Positions 44,200-52,630 of a stretch of DNA of 64,000 bases are shown here, one piece after another. The stretch is from Acetatifactor sp. (lineage in GTDB: Bacteria > Bacillota > Clostridia > Lachnospirales > Lachnospiraceae), in the NCBI GenBank assembly GCA_016290775.1, contig JAEEVF010000013.1:1-64000 (forward strand), in the 5' to 3' direction. The notes below the pieces were generated by a model. It ran no database searches. It saw only the letters and a list, made by a program, of their open reading frames with translations, and was not told where the DNA came from. Positions within the stretch are counted from its first letter, which is position 1, and every line of letters starts with the position of its first letter. A program made the translations under genes and the position numbers.

Positions 44200-44271
44200 A
44201 TGTTCGTTCGCGTTCGCAGATTTGACAACACTCATAGAGACGACTATACCTCCTGGAGACGCGTACAGTAG
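44200..44271 (+). CDS. 23-residue leader peptide of the ABC-F attenuator
   Basis: ATG with a very strong site GGGAAAGGAGG upstream, encoding MFVRVRRFDNTHRDDYTSW and a short RRVQ end. Placed between a consensus promoter and an intrinsic terminator, it fits the leader ORFs that control ABC-F resistance genes by ribosome stalling. Its ribosome binding site GGAGGTA (44188-44194) is exactly complementary to TACCTCC (44247-44253) inside the ORF, so ribosome position could alter RNA folding. The drug that might stall it is unknown. Confidence 0.7.
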   Translation: MFVRVRRFDNTHRDDYTSWRRVQ

Positions 44272-44351
44272 CAAAAGCAGGCTTCATTTTACATGGGATC
44301 ATCATGACCAAACATCATACCCATCGAAAAAGAAATTGCAGAGTAGCTATT

Positions 44352-44389
44352 GGCCCTGATACCGGAAGGTATTAGGGCCTTTTCTGTTT
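44352..44389 (+). terminator. attenuator terminator before the ABC-F gene
   Basis: GGCCCTGATACC pairs with GGTATTAGGGCC around a GGAA loop (one G-T), followed by TTTTCTGTTT. GGTAT in the right arm can instead pair with ATACC at 44246-44250 in the leader ORF, an antiterminator candidate. Confidence 0.88.
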
Positions 44390-44469
44390 ATATGCGAGAG
44401 CGCAGCGAAGCAATCCGTTTTATCGAGGGTGACGCTCACCCGGAGGGCGGGCAGGATGGAGGTGATGCC

Positions 44470-46029
44470 ATGTTTCAGATAAAAAACGTTACGTTAATAC
44501 ATAAAAAAGATTTACGAACCATTCTTGAAAATTTTTCCCTGGTTTTGAATGACGGTGACAAGGCCGTGATGATCGGCGAGGAGGGAAACGGGAAGTCCTC
44601 GCTGATGAAGTGGATCTTCGATCCGGAGCTTGTGGAGGATTATTTGGAGTTTCAGGGCGAAAAGGTGATCAGCGGAGAAAAGCTTGGCTATTTGCCGCAG
44701 GAGCTTCCTGAAGTTCAAAAGTCCAAAACCGTTTATGAATATTTCATCGAAAGTCCGGGTTTTCTCGATAGGACGCCAAAGGAGCTTTCCAGGCTGGCAA
44801 ATGATTTTCACTTAGAGCCGGAATTTTACTATCGGGAACAGACCATGGGGTCGCTTTCGGGCGGCGAGCGTGTGAAGGCGCAGATGATGCGGATCCTGAT
44901 GGAGGAGCCGACGATCCTGCTTTTGGACGAGCCATCGAATGACATTGACGTCGAGACGCTGGAATTCATGGAAGAGCTGATAGGCGGCTGGGAGCATGCG
45001 GTACTTTTTATCTCGCACGATGAGACGCTGATCGAGCGGACCGCGAACCGCGTGATCCATTTTGAGCAGATCAGGCGGAAGACAAAATGCCGTCATACCG
45101 TGGCGAACATGCCCTATCGGCAGTATGTCGAGGAACGGCTGCATGCCTTTGAAAAGCAGGAACAGATTGCTCAGGGGGAACGCAGGGAAAAACGGATCCG
45201 AGATGAGAAAATCCGAAAGATGGAGCAGAGCGTCGGAGCTAGGCTCGACGGTATCTCCAAGGCAGATCGTGACGCCATCGGAAGGCTCCTTAAGAAGAAA
45301 ATGAAGAACGTCAAGGCCATGGAAAAGCGCTGTGAGCGTGAAGATGCGGAAATGACGGAGATGCCGGAGCAGGAAGAGGCCATTTTCTTCAAACTGGGGA
45401 ACAAAGACAGTGCGATCCCGTCAGGAAAGTGGGTTTTGGAATATGAATCAGAAGAGCTTCTTTCGGCGGACGGTACCAGGGTGCTGGCGAAGGATCTGGA
45501 GCTTAGGATCCGCGGATCGGAGAAGATCGGGATCATCGGAACCAATGGTTGCGGAAAAACGACACTACTGTCACTCATAGCTGACGAGCTGTTAAACCGC
45601 CCTGACATTCGTGCCGAGTATATGCCACAGAACTATGAAGTCCTTTTGAATCTGGATGAAACGCCAGTGGACTTTCTGGATCAGACAGGCGACAAGGAGG
45701 AAAGGACGCGGATCCGCACCTACTTAGGGTCGCTTAAGTTTACGGCGGACGAGATGGAACATTCCATTCGGGAGCTCTCCGGCGGACAGAAGGCGAAGGT
45801 GCTGCTCCTAAAGCTTAGCTTGTCGGGGGCAAACGTCCTTGTCTTGGACGAGCCGACGCGAAACTTCTCGCCACTTTCGGGGCCAGTGATCCGAAGAATG
45901 CTAAAGGACTTCCCGGGCGCGATCATCAGCGTGTCGCATGATCGAAAGTACCTGACGGAGGTCTGCGATAAGATATACAAGTTAACGCCAGAAGGGCTGA
46001 TAAATGTAAATTTGATAAGTGTGAATTAA
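44470..46029 (+). CDS. ABC-F family ribosomal protection / antibiotic-resistance type ATPase
   Basis: A 519-residue protein with two ABC ATPase domains and no membrane segments. Domain 1 has GEEGNGKSS, LSGGERVKAQM and ILLLDEPSNDID. Domain 2 has GTNGCGKTT, LSGGQKAKVLLL and VLVLDEPTRNFSPLS. They are joined by a long charged linker (about 250-320) that in resistance ABC-F proteins reaches the ribosomal peptidyl transferase centre. ATG 44470 follows GGAGGTGATGCC; the longer frame from 44350 would begin inside the terminator. The upstream attenuator supports a drug-inducible ribosome protection role. The drug class is not readable. Confidence 0.9.
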   Translation: MFQIKNVTLIHKKDLRTILENFSLVLNDGDKAVMIGEEGNGKSSLMKWIFDPELVEDYLEFQGEKVISGEKLGYLPQELPEVQKSKTVYEYFIESPGFLDRTPKELSRLANDFHLEPEFYYREQTMGSLSGGERVKAQMMRILMEEPTILLLDEPSNDIDVETLEFMEELIGGWEHAVLFISHDETLIERTANRVIHFEQIRRKTKCRHTVANMPYRQYVEERLHAFEKQEQIAQGERREKRIRDEKIRKMEQSVGARLDGISKADRDAIGRLLKKKMKNVKAMEKRCEREDAEMTEMPEQEEAIFFKLGNKDSAIPSGKWVLEYESEELLSADGTRVLAKDLELRIRGSEKIGIIGTNGCGKTTLLSLIADELLNRPDIRAEYMPQNYEVLLNLDETPVDFLDQTGDKEERTRIRTYLGSLKFTADEMEHSIRELSGGQKAKVLLLKLSLSGANVLVLDEPTRNFSPLSGPVIRRMLKDFPGAIISVSHDRKYLTEVCDKIYKLTPEGLINVNLISVN

Positions 46030-46038
46030 AGGAGAAAT

Positions 46039-47139
46039 ATGGATCAGATTGGTACAAAGACAATAGAGACGGAGAGATTGATCCTGCGAAGATATGTCGT
46101 GGAAGATGCGGAGGATATGTACCGGAACTGGGCGGGGGATCCGGAGGTGACGAAGTTCCTCTCCTGGCCGACGCATCCGAACGCTGAGTTCAGCAGGAAG
46201 CTTTTGGAGAAGTGGGTTTCTTATTATGACGAGGGCAGAACCTACAATTGGGGCATTACCCTGAAGGGCGATGATCACGTTATCGGAAACATCGCCGTGG
46301 TGGAGCGCGAAGAGAGAACGCGTTCTTATGAGCTTGGTTATGTGCTGGGCAGGGCTTTTTGGGGGCGTGGCATCATGCCGGAGGCTCTGAAGGCCGTGAT
46401 CGCGTATCTATTCCAAGGCGAAAAGGACTTAAATCGCATCATCGCAACCCATGACGTTCGGAATATGAAATCGGGGCGCGTGATGCAAAAGGCTGGCATG
46501 CATTTTGACGGCGTGCTCCGCGCTTCGAAGAGGAATAATCTGGGGATGCATGACACGGCATATTACTCCATTTTGCGGGAGGATCTGGTGACAAAGGAGC
46601 AATATGAGGCGCTCTTTCTTGAGATGAATCCGGGCTTTTTCGAAAGGGACTACGTGCAGAGGGTTCCGGAGGACGAGCCGGCGTCGGAAATGCTGCTTCG
46701 TTTGCAGGGATTTGATGAGAAAAAATATGAGAAAGCCTTTGCAGACAACGTGACGTTTGGCTATTATCACGGCGACATGGACACGCTCCGCAAGGTTGTA
46801 GAGCAGGTGGTACCGCACTGGACACAGTTCTTTAATGAGGGCGCACGCGTATATTGTGGCTTTGTGGATGGAAAAGTGGTCAGCTTCTGCATGATCCAGG
46901 ACTTTGGCGAACATGTCGTGAACGGCGTTAATTGGAAGATTGGCGGTCCCGGATGTGTCGGGACGCTTCCGGAATATCAAAACCGCGGCATCGGACTGAC
47001 CATGGTGCGGAATGTCACGAAGATCCTAAGAGATGAGTTTTATGATTACAGCTACATTCACTATACCTACGAAACGAAATGGTATGGAAAGCTTGGATAT
47101 CAGACATTCGTGAGCTGGAGCGGGAAGGGATTTGTGTAA
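46039..47139 (+). CDS. protein of two GNAT acetyltransferase domains
   Basis: A 366-residue protein. The N-terminal domain is RimJ/RimL-like (TIETERLILRRYVVEDAEDM, ELGYVLGRAFWGRGIMPEAL, GMHFDGVLRASKRNN). The C-terminal domain, from about residue 205, is a second GNAT (CVGTLPEYQNRGIGLTMVRN, WYGKLGYQTF). Substrates are unknown; fusion may allow two acetylations or an inactive regulatory half. AAAGGAGAAAT precedes the ATG, ten bases after the ABC-F stop, so the two are co-transcribed. A repeat copy begins six bases after its stop. Confidence 0.88.
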   Translation: MDQIGTKTIETERLILRRYVVEDAEDMYRNWAGDPEVTKFLSWPTHPNAEFSRKLLEKWVSYYDEGRTYNWGITLKGDDHVIGNIAVVEREERTRSYELGYVLGRAFWGRGIMPEALKAVIAYLFQGEKDLNRIIATHDVRNMKSGRVMQKAGMHFDGVLRASKRNNLGMHDTAYYSILREDLVTKEQYEALFLEMNPGFFERDYVQRVPEDEPASEMLLRLQGFDEKKYEKAFADNVTFGYYHGDMDTLRKVVEQVVPHWTQFFNEGARVYCGFVDGKVVSFCMIQDFGEHVVNGVNWKIGGPGCVGTLPEYQNRGIGLTMVRNVTKILRDEFYDYSYIHYTYETKWYGKLGYQTFVSWSGKGFV

Positions 47140-47144
47140 AAAAC

Positions 47145-47173
47145 GTGCCAATGGGGACGGTTCTTTTTGGCAC
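47145..47173 (+). repeat. 29-base dispersed repeat, copy 2 (+)
   Basis: Identical in sequence to copy 1 (38253). It fills the spacer between the double-GNAT stop and the GGGAGAAGG ribosome binding site of the next gene. Confidence 0.95.
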
Positions 47174-47189
47174 GGGAGAAGGTATGACG

Positions 47190-47801
47190 ATGGTGATCAA
47201 GGAAGAGATAGGCGGAATAGAGATCGTTTGCGAGACCGGGAATTATTATTTCTCGCCGAAGGGTGTTGACCGGGGCACGCGGCTGATGCTGGAGACGGTG
47301 CCAATCCTGGAAGGCGATAAGGTGCTGGATCTTGGCTGCGGGTATGGCGTGGTTGCGATCTACGCCGGCAAGAAGGTCGGCGGGGATCACGTTGTCGCCT
47401 GCGACGTTTTAGAGGAGGCCGTGGCGCTCACGCGGGAGAACCTTTCGCGGAACGAGATCGAAGGTGCGAAGGTCCTGCAAAGCGACGGACTAAAGAGCAT
47501 TGAGGATCGAGATTTTACATTGATCTTAAGCAATCCGCCTTACCACACGGATTTTTCGGTGGCGAAGGGCTTTATCGAGGATGGTTTTCGGAAGCTTGCG
47601 GTCGGCGGCAGAATGGCCCTTGTCACGAAACGGCTGGACTGGTACCGCAACAAAATGAAATCGACATTTGGAGGCGTAAAGGTGGTCGAGGCGGAAGAAT
47701 ATTATATCTTCGTCAGCGAGAAAAGGGCACCGTACGTGCACAAAGAAAAGAAAAACCAGCAGATCATGTCGAAAAAACTACAAAGAAAACATAAAAAATA
47801 A
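47190..47801 (+). CDS. class I SAM-dependent methyltransferase (RsmC-like)
   Basis: A 203-residue methyltransferase. It shows YYFSPKGVDRGTRLML, the SAM motif KVLDLGCGYGVVAIYAGKKV, VVACDVLEEAV and the catalytic LILSNPPYHTDF. The NPPY motif indicates methylation of a base or amine nitrogen, and the fold resembles RsmC-type rRNA methyltransferases. ATG 47190 is seven bases from GGGAGAAGG; ATG 47184 is too near it. The upstream in-frame extension runs through the repeat and is artefactual. The C-terminus is very basic (QIMSKKLQRKHKK), suiting RNA binding. Confidence 0.88.
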   Translation: MVIKEEIGGIEIVCETGNYYFSPKGVDRGTRLMLETVPILEGDKVLDLGCGYGVVAIYAGKKVGGDHVVACDVLEEAVALTRENLSRNEIEGAKVLQSDGLKSIEDRDFTLILSNPPYHTDFSVAKGFIEDGFRKLAVGGRMALVTKRLDWYRNKMKSTFGGVKVVEAEEYYIFVSEKRAPYVHKEKKNQQIMSKKLQRKHKK

Positions 47802-47819
47802 GAAAAGGAGACTATCAAA

Positions 47820-47852
47820 ATGGTGATGTTCGTATGGACTTGGAATATCTGA
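47820..47852 (+). CDS. possible 10-residue leader peptide
   Basis: ATG nine bases after AAAAGGAG encodes MVMFVWTWNI and stops. It lies 82 bases before the kinase-GNAT gene, and a hairpin follows directly. The strong site and the hairpin suggest a leader ORF, but so short a frame can arise by chance. Confidence 0.4.
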   Translation: MVMFVWTWNI

Positions 47853-47854
47853 TC

Positions 47855-47884
47855 GCATGAAATCGTTGATCAATGGTTTCATGC
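47855..47884 (+). other. hairpin between leader ORF and kinase-GNAT gene
   Basis: GCATGAAA (47855-47862) and TTTCATGC (47877-47884) are exactly complementary around a 14-base loop. There is no T run, so RNA-level control is more likely than termination. Confidence 0.55.
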
Positions 47885-47933
47885 CAACGTAGCAAATCAA
47901 CATGAAAACATTTGAATCAAAAGGAGAAAAATC

Positions 47934-49070
47934 ATGATATTTCAAGATAACATTGTAAAAGAATATTTGAAGAACGTATATTTCATCACGGGAACGCCCT
48001 GTGGCGGCAAGACGACCGTTTCACGGGCGCTGAGCAAGATGTATGGGATCCCGGTATATGACATCGACGAGCGCTTTGAGGAGCATCAGAAGATGTCCGA
48101 TGCGGAGCATCAGCCCGCAATGAACAAGCAATTCAAGGACGCGGACGAGTTTTTTGGACGGAGCGTTGAGGAGTACAAGGCATGGCTTTTGCAGAACACG
48201 AGGGAGCAGCTGGATTTCGTCATTTTGGACCTGATCCGTTTGTCGAAGGACGGACCGATCCTTTGCGATTGTCACCTGACCTTGGAGCAGGCAGACATGC
48301 TGAGTGACCCTTCCAGAGTTGCCTTTATGTTAAAGGAGCCGAAGGACCTGGTGGAGGATTACTGCAACAGGCCGGATCACCAAGGCTTTAGCAACTTTAT
48401 TCACAGCGCGACGGACTATGAAAAGGCAAAGGCAACCTGTAACGAGACGTTAATGTCGCTCAACGTCAAGCACTATCACGACGTGAAAAACAGCAAGTTT
48501 TTCTGGCTGGAGCGCGACAATAACAGGAGCGTGGAGGACACCGCGGAGCTTGTGGCAAAGCACTTTGGACTGGAAGGCGCTTCGGAACCAGGCAAGCCAT
48601 TCGAGGAGGATTTCACGAAGGCTGGGCTTCAGATACGGAAGGTTGAGAAGGATACGCCCCTTGCAGAAGAGCTCCTGCACTTCGTGGAGAACTGCTCCTG
48701 GACGGAGGTGCGAGATCATATCGCAGGCTTGATCCGAGACTGGAGGTTTACGGATTGGGAGACCATGTTCGCGGCTGTTCTGGATGGGAAAATCGTTGGA
48801 ATGACCTCACTTTTGAAGGAGGATTATTATCCTCTGCCGAAGATCTTCCCGTGGGTATCCTGCGTCTTTGTGGAAAAGGAATACAGAGGTAAGCGCATCA
48901 GTGAAAAGCTGATTGCAAGGGCCAATGAGTACGCCAAGGCGTTAGGATTTGACAAGACCTATATTCCAACGGAATTTTGCGGGTTTTATGAAAAATATGG
49001 CTATTCTTACGTGAAGGATATCGTCAACTATGGAGGCGGCACGGATCGTCTTTATGTGAAGGAACTCTAA
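47934..49070 (+). CDS. P-loop kinase fused to a GNAT acetyltransferase
   Basis: A 378-residue two-domain protein. The N-terminal half (about 1-215) is a small-molecule kinase-like P-loop domain: YFITGTPCGGKTTVSRALSK, VYDIDERFEEHQ and LCDCHLTLEQADML. The C-terminal half (about 225-378) is a GNAT: DGKIVGMTSLLKEDYYPLP, VSCVFVEKEYRGKRISEKLI and FYEKYGYSYVKD. A combined phosphotransfer and acetylation enzyme recalls bifunctional drug-modifying proteins, but the substrate is unknown. AAAAGGAGAAAAATC precedes the ATG. A leader ORF and hairpin lie upstream and an inverted repeat pair follows. Confidence 0.85.
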   Translation: MIFQDNIVKEYLKNVYFITGTPCGGKTTVSRALSKMYGIPVYDIDERFEEHQKMSDAEHQPAMNKQFKDADEFFGRSVEEYKAWLLQNTREQLDFVILDLIRLSKDGPILCDCHLTLEQADMLSDPSRVAFMLKEPKDLVEDYCNRPDHQGFSNFIHSATDYEKAKATCNETLMSLNVKHYHDVKNSKFFWLERDNNRSVEDTAELVAKHFGLEGASEPGKPFEEDFTKAGLQIRKVEKDTPLAEELLHFVENCSWTEVRDHIAGLIRDWRFTDWETMFAAVLDGKIVGMTSLLKEDYYPLPKIFPWVSCVFVEKEYRGKRISEKLIARANEYAKALGFDKTYIPTEFCGFYEKYGYSYVKDIVNYGGGTDRLYVKEL

Positions 49071-49092
49071 TATGTAAGGCAAAGTCATTAAT

Positions 49093-49121
49093 GTGCCAAC
49101 GGGGACGGTTCTTTTTGGCAC
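49093..49121 (+). repeat. 29-base dispersed repeat, copy 3 (+)
   Basis: One-base variant (CGGGG in place of TGGGG after GTGCCAA). It starts 22 bases after the kinase-GNAT stop and forms an inverted pair with copy 4, four bases apart. Confidence 0.95.
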
Positions 49122-49125
49122 AAAC

Positions 49126-49154
49126 GTGCCAAAAAGAACCGTCCCCAATGGCAC
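49126..49154 (-). repeat. 29-base dispersed repeat, copy 4 (-)
   Basis: Reverse orientation. With copy 3 it makes a 62-base near-perfect palindrome. It ends 24 bases before the next start. Confidence 0.95.
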
Positions 49155-49178
49155 ATTGGTACAAAAGGTGGTGATTGT

Positions 49179-50000
49179 TTGAATTATTTTATCGAGGGAA
49201 TTCAGGGTGCGGGTAAGAGCACCTTGGTAAATCGCCTCGCGGAGAAGTTGCCGGATGATCACTTGTTCCGCGAAGGAGATTATAATCCGGTGGAGCTGGC
49301 ATGGTGCTCTTATCTGACCAAGGAACAATATGAAGCAGTGCTCAGTAAGTACGCAGTGATCGCAGACGAGATCAAGGCAAATACCACCGTCGAGCGTGTT
49401 TTTACGGGTTCGGGCGTGAGCGCTGACAGGAATGCGGAGGATCGTTATGTTCTTACGTACACAAGGATCATAACGGATCTTCCCGGATTTCATAAGGATC
49501 TTGAGCAGTACGAGATTTACAATGGGCGCGTTAGCAGGGAGACCTTTGACAGGATCATTTTTTCCAGATATGCGAAGTGGCACGGCGATAATCAGGTTTT
49601 CGAGTGCTCCATCTTTCAAAACATTGTGGAGAATCAGATCCTGTTTTATGAGATGTCGGACGAGGAAATCGTAGAGTTTTATAAGGAGCTGGCGCAGGTG
49701 ATCCAGGTGGAAAATTATAAAATTCTTTATTTGGACGTACCCTGGGTGGCAGGAGCGCTTGAAATCATCCGTAAGGAGCGAGTGGACGCACAGGGACATG
49801 AAATGTGGTTTCCGCTGATGCTGGGATTTCTTGAGGATTGTCCCTATGGGAAAAAGCATGGCCTCAAGGGCTTTGACGGACTGGTAAGGCATCTGGAGCA
49901 CAGGAAAAATCTGGAGCTTCGGATCCTGCGGGAGGTGTTCCCAGAGCATGCGGTCATCTTACCTTCGAAGGAGTATGACCTGGAAACCGTGAATTTGTAA
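49179..50000 (+). CDS. P-loop NTPase/kinase, thymidylate-kinase-like
   Basis: A 273-residue protein beginning with MNYFIEGIQGAGKSTLVNRL, a Walker A placed as in small-molecule kinases. FSRYAKWHGDNQVFECSIFQ and KILYLDVPWVAGALEIIRKE are the lid and DRX-type regions. The substrate is unknown; related stand-alone genes are annotated only as AAA or kinase family proteins. The start is TTG with AAAAGGTGG upstream. It follows the inverted repeat pair and precedes the phosphotransferase gene by 20 bases. Confidence 0.8.
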   Translation: MNYFIEGIQGAGKSTLVNRLAEKLPDDHLFREGDYNPVELAWCSYLTKEQYEAVLSKYAVIADEIKANTTVERVFTGSGVSADRNAEDRYVLTYTRIITDLPGFHKDLEQYEIYNGRVSRETFDRIIFSRYAKWHGDNQVFECSIFQNIVENQILFYEMSDEEIVEFYKELAQVIQVENYKILYLDVPWVAGALEIIRKERVDAQGHEMWFPLMLGFLEDCPYGKKHGLKGFDGLVRHLEHRKNLELRILREVFPEHAVILPSKEYDLETVNL

Positions 50001-50020
50001 GTGGGTAGGGGGAATGTGGA

Positions 50021-51052
50021 TTGATAAATGTTTTAGAAAAGGCAAAAGCCTTTTATGATTTAGAGAATTTTGAATTTGATCAAGTGGGCGGACATGACGG
50101 CGGAAGAAACCTCGTCTATGTCTGTAGAAAAAATGATGAGAAGAAATATGTTTTAAGGATTTCTTCGCTGGGCGACAGGACGCTGGAGGACTATGAGGCG
50201 GAGACCGAATTTGTGCATTACCTCGCAGAACATGGTGCGCCCGTGGCGAATGTGATCTCATCGAAGAAGGGGAAGCTTGTAGAGAGTTTTGTCATGAAGT
50301 CCGAAGAAAGAAGTACGGCGAACGCAGATGGCGAAGCATGCTATGTATCCTTGTTTGCATATGCCAAAGGAATGCTTCTTAGCGAGAACGGATATCGTTA
50401 CAGAGAGGGTGCAGCGCTCACCGAGCTTTTTTTCAACATGGGAAAGACCATCGGAGCGATCCACAGGCTTTCGAAGCAATATCAGCCCAAGCACAAAAGA
50501 CAGCAGTATTTTGACAAGTACAACATGGAATATATCAGTAAGGTCATCCCCAGAGACTTCGCGGAGTTGAAAGATGCCATTGCAAATCGCCTGGAAAAGT
50601 TCCAGACGCTGCCGATGGATCCGGAGAGCTATGGGCTCGTACATTTTGATTTTAGCGATGGAAATTATCACGTGGACTACAGTGACGGTGCAATTACGAC
50701 CTTTGATTTTGATAATTGCATCTACTGCTGGTACATGTTTGACCTTGCCCATCTTTGGACCCACGGCGTCGGCTGGTGCATGTGGATCGAGGACGGAGAA
50801 GAGCGCCTTAAGTTCATGAAGGAGTACTATTTTGCGACGGTCCTTGAGGGGTACCGGAGTGAGACGAGCCTTCCTGAAAACCTGCTTGAGCAGCTGCAGC
50901 TTTTCATTGACATGGTACTGATCGAAGGGATTGTGGACGAGTTTGAGTGTGCCGCAAGGGAAGGCGAGGAAATCGATCCTGAGGACATAGAGGATTACGT
51001 AAAATGCCTGGTGGAGGATATCCCCTACGCAGGCGTTGGAGTGGATTTATAA
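50021..51052 (+). CDS. aminoglycoside phosphotransferase (APH/CotS) fold protein
   Basis: A 343-residue kinase-like protein. The N-lobe has GGHDGGRNLVYVCR and the lysine strand KKYVLRISS. The catalytic loop is LVHFDFSDGNYHVDY (Asp and Asn) and the metal-binding segment TTFDFDNCIYCWYMFDLAHL. Such proteins phosphorylate drugs, homoserine, choline or hydroxylated metabolites; sequence alone cannot separate these. The start is TTG with TAGGGGGAA eight bases ahead. It is probably co-transcribed with the preceding kinase. Confidence 0.88.
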   Translation: MINVLEKAKAFYDLENFEFDQVGGHDGGRNLVYVCRKNDEKKYVLRISSLGDRTLEDYEAETEFVHYLAEHGAPVANVISSKKGKLVESFVMKSEERSTANADGEACYVSLFAYAKGMLLSENGYRYREGAALTELFFNMGKTIGAIHRLSKQYQPKHKRQQYFDKYNMEYISKVIPRDFAELKDAIANRLEKFQTLPMDPESYGLVHFDFSDGNYHVDYSDGAITTFDFDNCIYCWYMFDLAHLWTHGVGWCMWIEDGEERLKFMKEYYFATVLEGYRSETSLPENLLEQLQLFIDMVLIEGIVDEFECAAREGEEIDPEDIEDYVKCLVEDIPYAGVGVDL

Positions 51053-51103
51053 AGCTTGAACTCCTTTCATAAATGGGGAAATGCAAAAAACATGGCGCCG
51101 CGT

Positions 51104-51166
51104 GGAAAAGAAAGGCGCAGGGAGACATGACGCCACAAGGAAAAGAAGGCGCAGGGAGACGTGACG
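51104..51166. repeat. direct repeat upstream of a GNAT gene
   Basis: GGAAAAGAAAGGCGCAGGGA... at 51104-51132 recurs at 51139-51166 with one base lost and one change. The second copy ends just before the ACGGAGG ribosome binding site. Confidence 0.85.
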
Positions 51167-51178
51167 GAGGAACATAAC

Positions 51179-51997
51179 GTGACTGAGAAGGTACGGTTTT
51201 TGGAAGAAATTGGAGCGAATGGGCACGTTACATTGAATGTGATGCAGTATGACGGTTGGCTTTTGCGGTTTTCAAATGGATACACCAGCAGGGCCAATTC
51301 CGTTAGCATGCTTTATCCGTCCACGAGACCCGTGGAGGAGAAAATCACGTACTGTGAAAAATGTTATGCAAGCCAGGGCTTGCCGACGATCTTTAAGGTG
51401 ACGGATCTTGATAAGGAGTTTTCAGACTTGCTTGCAAGGCGTGGTTATGAGATCGTAACGCCGTCGGATGTCATGGAGGTAGTCGCTTGGGACGCCGAGG
51501 ATGAAACTTCTTGTCATGAAAACGCCAGGCAGGCGAAGCACGAAAACGCTTGCCGCGAAAATGCCGGGACAGAGAATGGCGGACGCGGTGAGGTGCATTG
51601 CGAGTTCTCTTACGAACCGTCCGCGTGGCTTCCCCACTATTTTGCGTTTGAAAACATCACCGATGAAACAAAGAAAAATACCTTTCAAAAGATGCTTTCG
51701 AGGGTGATGATTGATGCGTCATATGGTATACTTTATTATGAGAATGAGCCAGTAGCATGTGCTTCCGTTGCGGTGGAGCATGGTTATGCGCTCTTGCATA
51801 ACGTAATCGTTACCTCTGCCATGCGGGGGAAGGGACTTGGTGAAAGGCTCTGCCGTGCAATGATCGCAAAGGCAAAAGAGATGGGGGCGGATCACGTATT
51901 CCTGCAGGTGGTTCAGTCAAACCAGGTGGCGATGAACTTATATAAAAAGCTAGGTTTTCAAAAGGACTATACTTATTGGTATATGAAGAAGGCGTAA
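51179..51997 (+). CDS. GNAT family N-acetyltransferase
   Basis: A 272-residue protein. The N-terminal part (MTEKVRFLEEIGANGHVTLN, YDGWLLRFSNGYTSRANSVS) is typical of two-lobed GNAT proteins. The C-terminal GNAT core shows GYALLHNVIVTSAMRGKGLG and VVQSNQVAMNLYKKLGFQKD. Between them is a low-complexity stretch with repeated ENA words (about 110-130). GTG 51179 is chosen because ACGGAGG lies eight bases upstream; GTG 51161 is the alternative. Substrate unknown. Confidence 0.87.
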   Translation: MTEKVRFLEEIGANGHVTLNVMQYDGWLLRFSNGYTSRANSVSMLYPSTRPVEEKITYCEKCYASQGLPTIFKVTDLDKEFSDLLARRGYEIVTPSDVMEVVAWDAEDETSCHENARQAKHENACRENAGTENGGRGEVHCEFSYEPSAWLPHYFAFENITDETKKNTFQKMLSRVMIDASYGILYYENEPVACASVAVEHGYALLHNVIVTSAMRGKGLGERLCRAMIAKAKEMGADHVFLQVVQSNQVAMNLYKKLGFQKDYTYWYMKKA

Positions 51998-52049
51998 GCC
52001 ATTTAGAATCGTCGCAGGCGACTTGCCTAGGCGCATTGGGGGACGGCAA

Positions 52050-52625
52050 ATGTATTATCACGCATCAAAGACGGCGGGGATTAAGCAATTAGAGCCGCGG
52101 ATCTCAAATCATAACGTACCGCTCATCTATTTTTCGAGAAAGCGGGAAAACGTGCTGGTTTACTTAAGCAATGCCGTTGAAAAGTATTGCAGGGAGCAGG
52201 GCTTTGCGTACGACGGGCCGTGGTCGAAATGGGGTCCGTATGGGTTTGAAAAGGATGGGAGATTACGGCTTGAGGAGTATTATCCAAATGCCTTGGAAAG
52301 CACCTATCAAGGGGTTTCCGGATATATCTATGTGGCGGCGGAGGTCCAGGATTCTGGATTTGCTTTGCAGATCCCGGATGCGGTGGCGAGTGAAATTCCC
52401 GTGGACGTGACAGGCTCTGAATTTGTTGCGGATGCGTATGAGGAGCTGCTTCGCGCAGAGCGGGAGGGGCTGATCACAATTCTGCGATATAAGGATTTAA
52501 CGCTGCAAAAGAAGGAGTGGATCCGAAAGACCATACTGCTGGAATATGCGGAGGCCAAGGATCATCCGGAATATCAATTCTTTTTGCGGGGAACATTCCA
52601 GGAACTGAGACAAGACGAAAGGTGA
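52050..52625 (+). CDS. conserved protein of unknown function
   Basis: A 191-residue protein starting YYHASKTAGIKQLEPRISNH and continuing PLIYFSRKRENVLVYLSNAV. I have seen this pattern in other clostridial hypothetical proteins, without a named family. The YHAS opening and the FSRKREN block recall ADP-ribosyl-transferase-like folds (RES/ART type), but no clear catalytic triad can be shown. The ATG follows GGGGGACGGCAA. The next gene starts five bases after its stop, so the two are co-transcribed. Confidence 0.72.
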   Translation: MYYHASKTAGIKQLEPRISNHNVPLIYFSRKRENVLVYLSNAVEKYCREQGFAYDGPWSKWGPYGFEKDGRLRLEEYYPNALESTYQGVSGYIYVAAEVQDSGFALQIPDAVASEIPVDVTGSEFVADAYEELLRAEREGLITILRYKDLTLQKKEWIRKTILLEYAEAKDHPEYQFFLRGTFQELRQDER

Positions 52626-52630
52626 AGAAC

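Noticed and set aside
52017..52046. Possible fifteenth copy of the dispersed repeat (gcattgggggacgg)
   Set aside because: Only the GGGGACGG core is shared; the GTGCCA and TGGCAC ends are absent and it serves as the ribosome binding site of the gene at 52050.
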